Assembly (NCBI RefSeq): GCF_000305775.1
Contig: NC_018866.1
Location: 2,685,001-2,749,000, forward strand
DNA: 64,000 nt
Reading direction: 5' to 3'
Origin: Dehalobacter sp. DCA
Lineage (GTDB): Bacteria; Bacillota; Desulfitobacteriia; Desulfitobacteriales; Syntrophobotulaceae
Part shown: piece after piece, positions 35,626-42,519 of the stretch
How the letters are laid out: each line of letters starts with the position of its first letter
Position numbering within the stretch: position 1 is the stretch's first letter
The notes under the pieces: generated by a model
The model's database searches: none
Told to the model about the DNA's origin: nothing
The model's input: only the letters and a program-made list of their open reading frames with translations
Made by a program: the position numbers and the translations under genes

Positions 35626-35634
35626 ATTATACCA
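35626..35634 (-). promoter_or_regulatory. Extended -10 promoter of the S8/S53-like peptidase gene
   Basis: TGGTATAAT on the minus strand, about 180 bp before the start codon and with the same flanks as the box at 32326-32334. The transcript would have a leader of about 170 nt without an obvious structured element. No gene is seen in the 325-bp gap 35447-35771. Confidence 0.45.
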
Positions 35635-35691
35635 TATCTACATTACGAATTGTCCGCCATAATTAGCCATTTATACAACAAATTGCAAATA

Positions 35692-35725
35692 TACCCCGGC
35701 GCAATAATACATCGTACCGGGGTTA
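35692..35725. repeat. CCCCGG hairpin repeat, copy 2
   Basis: TACCCCGG pairs with CCGGGGTT around a loop containing ACATCGTA, matching the copies at 32496 and 40927. It lies 46 bp beyond the stop of the ABC permease gene and may end that operon. Confidence 0.7.
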
Positions 35726-35771
35726 CTTCAGCGACTTCATTTGAAGTTCTATACAATCTATATTTTAAAAT

Positions 35772-37106
35772 CTACTCATACCTTAACGCCTCGATCGGAT
35801 CAAGCTTCGCTGCCTTATTGGCCGGGTAATAACCAAAGAATACGCCGATAGCCATCGAGAATAGGAAGCTGATAATCGTCACCAACAGAGAAATCGTTAC
35901 AGGAGCATTGAGCGTAACCGAAACGATGGCTCCGACTGTCGTGCCGATGATGATTCCAATGAGACCGCCTATGCCGGAAATAATCACTGCCTCCGTCACA
36001 AACTGAAGTCGGATATGGAAGTTTTTCGCGCCAAGAGCTTTCCGCGTCCCAATTTCTCTTGTCCTTTCCGTTACGGATACCAGCATGATATTCATGACGC
36101 CAATCCCACCGACAAGCAAGGATATGCCTGCTATAAACGCAATCGCCGTCTTAATCGTATTCAAAGTACTCGTTATTGATTCCAGTGCAGATTCCATGCT
36201 ATTCACCTTGGCACCCCAGACAGTATTGGTGCGATAGACATTATCAAGGTAAGTTTGTAAGTCATCTGAAAATGTCAGTACGTCCGTACCACTGCTCGCA
36301 ATGACTGTAATACTCTGGTAATTTTTTTGATCTGAATCCAATTTAGCGATAGGGAACGGAATATATAAACTAGTTGATACGTCTTCTTCAGACGAGGTAC
36401 TCTGCTGACCCATCGTTGATTCATCATATTTATACACGCCGATGATGGTATATAGCTCGATTTTGCTGTCTGTGTAGACCTTGACTACCTTGGACAACGG
36501 ATCCGTTCCATCCGGAAACATGTTTTTGACGAATTTATCTGAGACAACGGCAACATTGCGATAGTTCTCTATATCTTTGTCTGAAATATATCGCCCTTCA
36601 AGAATTTCTAAGTCATTTGCCAGTTGATAATCCGTATTAGTCCCTGTGATCATCACATTGGCATCGAGGTCTCCGTCTTTTGCTGTCGCACTCCCGACTG
36701 ATTCTGACAGAGAAACTCCTGCTATTTCCGTTGGAAAGGTTTGTTCCATTTTTGTGATCATTTCTTCCGAAATTAAATCCGAATCCTGAGGTTCGGACGT
36801 ATTGCCGCTTCCGCGCATTCCTTTTCCTCCGCTCCCGGGAGGAGCTCCACCGCCTCCGCCTGTCATCATCATCATGCCTCCGGGCATCGTCCGCTGTTTC
36901 TCCGATTTTTCCCGAACCATGACGGTAATATTATTCGTGCCAAAAGATGACATATTGGAACTCACGGAGGCTGTCATAGCATTTCCAATGGTCACGATCG
37001 CGATAACAGAGGTGATCCCGATGATAATGCCAAGCATTGTTAACAATGCCCGCATTTTATTGGCTCTTAAGGAGGCCAAGGCCAAAACGATATTCTCCCA
37101 GATCAT
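35772..37106 (-). CDS. MacB-type ABC transporter permease
   Basis: A 444-residue FtsX/MacB permease. The first helix is in NKMRALLTMLGIIIGITSVIAIVTIG, an outer domain covers about 45-310, and three C-terminal helices follow (FIAGISLLVGGIGVMNIMLVSVTERTREIGTRKALGA is the hallmark MacB segment). The outer domain contains an unusual Met/Gly-rich insertion at about residues 73-100 with a run of four Met. MacB proteins drive export of peptides, drugs or substrates by moving an adaptor rather than carrying substrate through the membrane. ATG overlaps the ATPase stop (ATGA). Last gene of a four-gene operon. Confidence 0.93.
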   Translation of the reverse strand: MIWENIVLALASLRANKMRALLTMLGIIIGITSVIAIVTIGNAMTASVSSNMSSFGTNNITVMVREKSEKQRTMPGGMMMMTGGGGGAPPGSGGKGMRGSGNTSEPQDSDLISEEMITKMEQTFPTEIAGVSLSESVGSATAKDGDLDANVMITGTNTDYQLANDLEILEGRYISDKDIENYRNVAVVSDKFVKNMFPDGTDPLSKVVKVYTDSKIELYTIIGVYKYDESTMGQQSTSSEEDVSTSLYIPFPIAKLDSDQKNYQSITVIASSGTDVLTFSDDLQTYLDNVYRTNTVWGAKVNSMESALESITSTLNTIKTAIAFIAGISLLVGGIGVMNIMLVSVTERTREIGTRKALGAKNFHIRLQFVTEAVIISGIGGLIGIIIGTTVGAIVSVTLNAPVTISLLVTIISFLFSMAIGVFFGYYPANKAAKLDPIEALRYE

Positions 37107-37828
37107 GCCTTCACCCCCATTGCTTCACACTTTAGGCGGGAAATATCGCTGTTATAGAAATCTCCGGTAATCATACCATCACTCAGCGTAATCTGCCGTT
37201 CTGCCTCTTCGGCCAATTCAGGGTTATGGGTAATCAAAATAATTGTTTTATGTTCCTCACGGTGGATTTTCAAAAAAATATCCATCACCATTTTCCCCGT
37301 CTGGGTATCTAGGGCACCTGTCGGTTCATCTGCTAAAATGATTGCCGGATCGTTAGCTAAAGCTCTGGCAATGGCAACCCTTTGCTTTTGCCCCCCCGAA
37401 AGCTCATTGGGCATATGTGTCATCCGGTCTCCCATTCCTACAAGTTCTAGTAACTCCACGGCTTTTTTTCTTCTTTCTTCTTTATGGATCCCCAGATAAA
37501 ACAGTGGCAATTCAACATTGCTTAAAGCCGTAGATCTGGGAATCAAATTAAACGTCTGAAAAACAAAGCCTATTTTCTTATTGCGAATTTCTGACAATTC
37601 ATTTTGGCTCATATCCTCAATGGATATCCCGTCAAGGGTATAGGTTCCTGAGGTTGGACGGTCCAAAGCTCCGATAATATTCATCAGGGTACTTTTGCCG
37701 GAACCAGAAGCCCCTACGATGGAGACAAATTCACCTTCCTTGATATTCAAATTGATATTTTTCAAAATAGTCAGTTCATTTGGCATTCCAACATAGTATT
37801 TTTTGATCGCATTATTAATTTCAATCAT
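37103..37828 (-). CDS. MacB/LolD-type ABC transporter ATPase
   Basis: A 241-residue nucleotide-binding subunit. Walker A is GASGSGKST (about 36-44), the signature is LSGGQKQRVAIARAL, Walker B is IILADEPTGALD, and the switch His is in ITHNPEL. It powers the permease encoded immediately after it (4-bp overlap). The family drives tripartite export machines and lipoprotein or antibiotic-peptide transport. Confidence 0.95.
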   Translation of the reverse strand: MIEINNAIKKYYVGMPNELTILKNINLNIKEGEFVSIVGASGSGKSTLMNIIGALDRPTSGTYTLDGISIEDMSQNELSEIRNKKIGFVFQTFNLIPRSTALSNVELPLFYLGIHKEERRKKAVELLELVGMGDRMTHMPNELSGGQKQRVAIARALANDPAIILADEPTGALDTQTGKMVMDIFLKIHREEHKTIILITHNPELAEEAERQITLSDGMITGDFYNSDISRLKCEAMGVKA

Positions 37829-37877
37829 GAACTCATCAACCCTATCCCTATAGATTCACTGATCATTTTGTTATAGT

Positions 37878-39122
37878 TCATTGCGCAGTTACGCCTTTTG
37901 AAGCAGTTCCGTCCGTTGATGATTGCCCAGAAGCCGTACCCCCTGCTGCTCCGCTTGGAGCTGTTCCGGATGGTGCCGTTCCATTTCGATCTTTTCCTAC
38001 CGCCGCCCTATTTGAGTTCGCTGACAGGTCAACCGTCTGCCCAACCGTCACACTTGTAGGATTGGTAACAACAATCAAGCCATCTTCCAAGCCAGCTCCT
38101 GAGATCTCAACATTTGTGGAGTTTTCGAGACCGGTTTCGACAGGGATTTGAACAATGGTATTATTTTTCACTGTATCAATGAAATTTGTACCGTCTTTTG
38201 CAGTAACAACTGCATCGAAAGGAACAGAATAAACGTTCTCCTTTGATGTGAGGATGATTTCGAGGAAAGCATTCATGCCAATCTTAATCAGTGGATCAGG
38301 CTTCAGAATTTTCACCCTAACCTCGAATTCAACATCAGTTGAGCCAGACTCACTAACGGCTTTAGGAGAAATATAGGATAATGTTCCTTGATAAATTGTA
38401 TTCCCAGTGACGTTGGTCGTCACTTGGACATCCTGGCCAACCTTAATGCTCGCAATATTATACTCACTGACATTAGCCGTTACATATAAATCATTGATAT
38501 TCTCGACCACAAACAGGATATCATCGGTCGGCGGCTGCAGTCCGACCTCCGCGTTCGATTCTGTCACGGTACCATCTATTGGCGCCGTAATATTGCCTTC
38601 ATTGAGGTCTTTACTCAAAGTATTATAACTTGTTTGCGCATTTTCGTAGCTTTCTTTGGCACTTTCAAGCGCTGATTCGGCAGATTTAAGTTCTTCCGCT
38701 GTCACACCATCATACTCGTATAGCGCTTTATCTGTTTCATATGTAGTGGTTTTCGCATCCAAGTCTCTTTTTGCTGCATTTAAAGTTGCTTTGGCCTTTT
38801 CGCAATTATTGTATACTTCTTCCATATCTAGCGTTGCTAAAAGCTGTCCTGCCTTGACTTTGTCTCCAACCTTAACATAGATCTTGTCAATCGGAGCACT
38901 TACACTTGAACAGACATTTTCTACTTTCGAACTGTAGATCGTTCCTGAGGATGAGATGCTGTCTATGAGCGTTCCTTTGCTTAATGTCGCTGTCTGCATC
39001 GGTACCACTGTGCTCATAGTCTCATTTTTAGCAGACACAAAGGTTTTTACTGCAATGCCCGCGACTATTAAGATAATAAGTACAACAATCAGGATCACCC
39101 ATTTTTTCTTTGGTCTTTTCAT
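37878..39122 (-). CDS. MacA-type adaptor (membrane fusion protein) of the ABC exporter
   Basis: A 414-residue adaptor with an N-terminal membrane helix (WVILIVVLIILIVAGIAV), lipoyl-like half VKVGDKVKAGQLLATLDME, a coiled-coil hairpin at about 105-170 (KATLNAAKRDLDAKTTTYETDK), second half NITAPIDGTVTESNAEVG, barrel domains, and a Gly/Thr/Ala/Ser-rich tail. The ATG at 39122 has GGAGGAG 5 nt upstream. It starts 28 bp after the TolC-like gene. The coiled coil would dock on a TolC-like helical tip, and such a protein is encoded next door. Confidence 0.92.
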   Translation of the reverse strand: MKRPKKKWVILIVVLIILIVAGIAVKTFVSAKNETMSTVVPMQTATLSKGTLIDSISSSGTIYSSKVENVCSSVSAPIDKIYVKVGDKVKAGQLLATLDMEEVYNNCEKAKATLNAAKRDLDAKTTTYETDKALYEYDGVTAEELKSAESALESAKESYENAQTSYNTLSKDLNEGNITAPIDGTVTESNAEVGLQPPTDDILFVVENINDLYVTANVSEYNIASIKVGQDVQVTTNVTGNTIYQGTLSYISPKAVSESGSTDVEFEVRVKILKPDPLIKIGMNAFLEIILTSKENVYSVPFDAVVTAKDGTNFIDTVKNNTIVQIPVETGLENSTNVEISGAGLEDGLIVVTNPTSVTVGQTVDLSANSNRAAVGKDRNGTAPSGTAPSGAAGGTASGQSSTDGTASKGVTAQ

Positions 39123-39150
39123 TCCTGCTCCTCCGCTTTTCACATCTTAA

Positions 39151-40098
39151 CTAGTTCACAATTAAGCCTTTTTTGGCCCATTCATATTTGACATAGGCTT
39201 TATATAAATCATTTTTGTCTTGATCGTTGCTAATCTGGGCATTAATATAATTATATTCCTCAGTTAAATATTCTTGTTTTGTTATTGAGCCATACTTATA
39301 TTTTATCTCTGCCAGTTTAAAGGTTTTTTGATCGATTGTTGCATAGTGATCATTGTATTCTACTTTTTCAACAGCCGTTTTTAGATTGCCATAGGCAGTT
39401 TGAAAAGAGCTTTTAAACTCAATTACTGTTTTAGATAGTTTGGTGCTATCCCCTGACCAGTCTGCAAGACCGATATCATAACTATTTCCCATTGCATTCG
39501 GTAAATCTTGATCATATTCTATATTGGCAAAATCAATGTTCTCGTATGGTACACTGTCGACGATGATTTTTACATCACTTTTTAATGCAAGCTGATATCT
39601 TACCTGTTTGAGGATATCGTCCATTTCTTTTTGATAGGACGTCAAGTTATTCTTCAGATCAGTCAAACTTTTTTCAGCTGTAAGAACGTCCTGCTCAGTA
39701 GCCACTCCATAGGACGCCTTTATTTTAGTCAAATTATATTGATTTTCTAGTATTGGTAACTGGGCATGGCCACTGTTTAGCTGTTTTTGAAGTCCATTGT
39801 ATTGGAAAAAGTAGCTCTGAACCTCCCATACAACACTATAGTTTGCCTTATCGCGCGTGTACTGGGCTTGCAGTCCGGTATCACTGTCGAGAAAGGTTTC
39901 CATATTATCAGCCACATCTGGACTCTTTTCAAGAACTTCTTGTTGAATCTTATCAAATAACAGGGTATAAGTAGTTATCATATTTGCCGCATTTGTCGAA
40001 TCGGTTTCCGTCCCCATGACTTGTATAGGTACTAAGATGAACGATATAAATAAGATAGCTGCCACTGAGACTGCTCTTTTTCGATACTGTTTTCGCAT
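39151..40098 (-). CDS. TolC-like (outer-membrane efflux family) protein, short form
   Basis: A 315-residue exported, almost wholly helical protein with a signal peptide (about 8-30). Two long coiled-coil hairpins carry the family signature: YSVVWEVQSYFFQYNGLQKQL, LTKIKASYGVATEQDVLTAEKSLTDLKNNL and, in the repeat, FKLAEIKYKYGSITKQEYLTEEYNYINAQ. This is the OEP (PF02321) duplication. It is about 120 residues shorter than true TolC and I see no beta-barrel strands, so it may form only the helical duct or a wall-spanning rod. It heads the adaptor-ATPase-permease operon. The start at 40098 has AGGAG at 7 nt. Confidence 0.8.
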   Translation of the reverse strand: MRKQYRKRAVSVAAILFISFILVPIQVMGTETDSTNAANMITTYTLLFDKIQQEVLEKSPDVADNMETFLDSDTGLQAQYTRDKANYSVVWEVQSYFFQYNGLQKQLNSGHAQLPILENQYNLTKIKASYGVATEQDVLTAEKSLTDLKNNLTSYQKEMDDILKQVRYQLALKSDVKIIVDSVPYENIDFANIEYDQDLPNAMGNSYDIGLADWSGDSTKLSKTVIEFKSSFQTAYGNLKTAVEKVEYNDHYATIDQKTFKLAEIKYKYGSITKQEYLTEEYNYINAQISNDQDKNDLYKAYVKYEWAKKGLIVN

Positions 40099-40423
40099 TT
40101 TCATTCTCCTTTTTTATTACTTCTCTCTGTATATTGTACCTTTTCGTGTATCAATGCTTGTATGTGTGTTTTATTCCTGTTTCCATTTTTCCAAGGGAAT
40201 TCTTCCCTCTATCATTTTAGATAATGTTTGTGAACGTTTGGTGAACGATTCCGTAAGGTTGTGTGAATAATTTCTTCAAAAATGCCTTTATATATCGCTG
40301 AATAATTCGCTATCAAAGATATTGTCATCGGCCTTAGAAAAATTTAAGAGACATCCATAATTGTTAAATCTAGCTGTCTCCTTTTGCTTTGGGCAAAAAT
40401 AATCCCAATTTATCCCGTTTAAA

Positions 40424-40641
40424 TCAAATTATAGCTGTTGATATTTCTTCAACAATATCCGAATAGCCCGACCAGCTGCTGGGGCTGTCTTTGGTTTTGA
40501 TTCTAACCCCGTAGCTCGTTCCATTAACCAGGCCCGTTTTGGTATAAGTTACTGTTTCCGCGCTCAGGCTGCTGCTGATAATGCTCCAGATACTTGCACT
40601 TGCCAGTTTGTATTCCAGCTGGTACTCACAACATTCCTGGA
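40424..40641 (-). pseudogene. Truncated Fn3 domain, remnant of a surface protein gene
   Basis: The minus strand encodes an Fn3-like C-terminus (YQLEYKLASASIWSI, TYTKTGLVNGTSYGVRIKTKD, WSGYSDIVEEIS) similar to the last Fn3 domain of the S8/S53-like peptidase. Its 5' side ends abruptly at about 40641 where an IS66 transposase fragment begins on the other strand; the open frame through that fragment is accidental. The rest of the parent gene is gone. Confidence 0.75.
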
Positions 40642-40642
40642 A

Positions 40643-40863
40643 AACGGTCAAATTGAATTGTCTAATAACCGGGCTGAAAATGCGATCCGTCCATTTGTAA
40701 TAGGCAGAAAGAGCTGGTATATTAACAAAGGGAACCCAGGCTAGTGCTGTGATTTCCAGCACTGTAGAAACAGCCAAAAAAACGGACTTAATAGTTTACA
40801 TACCTGGTACATATCTTTAGCAAGATGCCGAGTATTGACTTCAAAACAGACCCTTCAAAATAA
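40643..40863 (+). mobile_element. IS66 transposase C-terminal remnant, frameshifted
   Basis: Three plus-strand pieces in different frames line up with the IS66 transposase C-terminus: QIELSNNRAENAIRPFVIGR with KSWYINKGNPG (from 40643), ASAVISSTVETAKKTDLIVY (from about 40740) and FSKMPSIDFKTDPSK then stop (40816-40863). The NNRAE-n-RPFVIGRK-W motif is diagnostic. At least two frameshifts make it dead. It truncates an Fn3 gene. 40864-41192 has only a hairpin repeat and AT-rich DNA. Confidence 0.85.
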
Positions 40864-40926
40864 AAGATTTTATGCCTTAGTCCCCAATACTTCCGGCCTA
40901 CTGCCGGAATATGGAAGAATGATAAA

Positions 40927-40977
40927 TGACGTTGAACCCCGGTAACGAAAGTACATCGTACCGGGGTTTAGTATTGT
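40927..40977. repeat. CCCCGG hairpin repeat, copy 3
   Basis: AACCCCGGTA (40935-40944) pairs perfectly with TACCGGGGTT (40959-40968); an outer TGAC/GTCA encloses it. The preceding AGAATGATAAATGACG also matches copy 1, so the conserved unit is about 80 bp. It lies about 215 bp beyond the second TolC-like gene's stop. Confidence 0.75.
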
Positions 40978-41192
40978 CAAGGTACCCTAATATTAATTAA
41001 TCGCTTACGCTGAACAAAAACAAGGTCATTGATTAAATCAACGACCTTTGAAGGCTATTTATCCTCTTTTGTAGTATCTTTTCCACTGTCCACTTTAAGG
41101 GGAGTATATCATTTAAGTAGCTTAAGCTCTTATTTCAGCTAACTGTTGCTCTCCAAGATATTTCACTCGTAGTAATTTGATTACAGATTCAT

Positions 41193-42143
41193 CTAGTATG
41201 ATGCTGAAGACGAAGAAGATACAATTAGACCTTCCTGAGCCCATTCATAGTTCCGATAGGCTAGGAATAACATATTCTGAGCACTAATAAGTGCAAGTTT
41301 CTGGCCTTCATAACTTAATTTTTGGGATTGGAGCTGAATCGGCGAAAGCATTCCTAGATCCGCCTTTAATTGGGCACACTTCAATTCGTTTCCAGCCACA
41401 GTCATTTTTTGCTGCTCAAGCAATAAGGCTTTTTGTTTATCTAAAAGCGTCTGATAAGTCTGATAAAAACTGTCTTTAAATTTTCTCTCTTCATCGGATT
41501 GGATATTGTAATCATTAGCAGCTCGTTCCTTATAACTATTGTTTTTAATGCTTTCATAGTCCTTGTTAGCATCAATTTCTTTAATCCATTTGTCCTGTAC
41601 TAGAGGAACCGGACCTAATTCCAGTTGAATATCAGCATCCTGCCCAATGGCAAGGTTGAATTGCTTGATAATATTTTTTTGCGAGTCTTGTAAATCTCTC
41701 ATCTGAGTTGTAAGGCTCTTTACATCATTTTCTGCTTTTGACAAGGCATTTTTTGAAATCATGCCAAGTTCATATTGTTTACAAGACACCTGGTAGCTTT
41801 TTTCTGCTAAAATCAGCTGTTGTGCGGTAACTTCAACCTGCTGAACCTGGGTATTATACTGAATATACTGAGCTTCCTTAGCGTAAGCAAGCGTTAAATT
41901 CTGAATCTGAGCATTGAGTGCTGAATCATAAACACTTATACCCGTTCCAGCCATACTATCAAGCATCTCTGTATTATATCTGATTGTAGGATTACGACTC
42001 ATCAGCAATGTTCTGATATCATTAAACTCAATCTTATGGATAGTATTAGGAAATTGATCCCAATAATCCAGTGCAAGCGCCGGCGCCGGTATCATTAAAC
42101 AAAACGTAAATAGAAGCAGTATATATAAGGGTTTCATTTTCAT
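41193..42143 (-). CDS. Second TolC-like protein, short form
   Basis: A 316-residue exported helical protein homologous to 39151-40098. Signal peptide 1-24 (PALALDYWDQ). Two coiled-coil hairpins have OEP features: NAQIQNLTLAYAKEAQYIQYNT, CKQYELGMISKNALSKAENDV, and LKADLGMLSPIQLQSQKLSYE. Both proteins finish with a matching YEWA--GLIV segment. No barrel strands are evident. It is separate from the ABC operon, split off by the IS66 scar region. It may serve the same exporter, the RND pump, or replace the first copy. AGGAGG is 6 nt before the ATG. Confidence 0.78.
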   Translation of the reverse strand: MKMKPLYILLLFTFCLMIPAPALALDYWDQFPNTIHKIEFNDIRTLLMSRNPTIRYNTEMLDSMAGTGISVYDSALNAQIQNLTLAYAKEAQYIQYNTQVQQVEVTAQQLILAEKSYQVSCKQYELGMISKNALSKAENDVKSLTTQMRDLQDSQKNIIKQFNLAIGQDADIQLELGPVPLVQDKWIKEIDANKDYESIKNNSYKERAANDYNIQSDEERKFKDSFYQTYQTLLDKQKALLLEQQKMTVAGNELKCAQLKADLGMLSPIQLQSQKLSYEGQKLALISAQNMLFLAYRNYEWAQEGLIVSSSSSASY

Positions 42144-42334
42144 TTTTATCCTCCTAAAGTGTTGATAAATTGCTCACTACTGCTTTACTATCTTTATTAT
42201 AACTCCTTATTTATCAGTAATAAAGAAGTAAAGATGAAAAATATTCTTCTTCCAAGCAGAATCACCTATTTAGGTATTAAATGCTAAGCGAGATGCCTTT
42301 GGAATCCTCTAATGACAAAAGTAAAAAATGATTC

Positions 42335-42400
42335 CATTGATGCAACTGCCATCCCCATAGCGGACTTTCACCGTCTAGTTACGCGCCATGCGTAGCGCGC
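42335..42400 (-). other. Possible group II intron fragment
   Basis: The minus strand reads AACTAGACGGTGAAAGTCCG then CTATGGGGATGGCAGTTGCA, resembling the domain I stem and following segment of bacterial group II introns. No intron reverse-transcriptase gene and no domain V was found nearby, so only a short relic is proposed. Remaining parts of 42144-42519 contain the terminators described separately. Confidence 0.3.
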
Positions 42401-42403
42401 CTA

Positions 42404-42439
42404 AAGAAATGACCCCATGATTTTTTAATCATGGGGTCA
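42404..42439 (-). terminator. Terminator of the S-layer-like gene
   Basis: TGACCCCATGATT and AATCATGGGGTCA form a 13-bp perfect stem with a T/A loop, followed on the minus strand by TTTCTTT. A second hairpin, GAAGGAATCG/CGATTCCTTC at 42451-42478, lies between it and the gene, and ATTACCT/AGGTAAT lies closer still. Such stacked hairpins suit a highly transcribed gene. Confidence 0.82.
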
Positions 42440-42519
42440 GTCAGTAACCTGAAGGAATCGCCCTTAAGCGATTCCTTCTTCATTACCTCATTTTAATAAG
42501 GTAATTTGTTTTATAAAAT

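Noticed and set aside
40642-40777. N-terminal half of a 117-residue minus-strand frame containing the Fn3 fragment
   Set aside because: This part is the antisense of the IS66 transposase remnant, so the 117-residue frame is a chance fusion.
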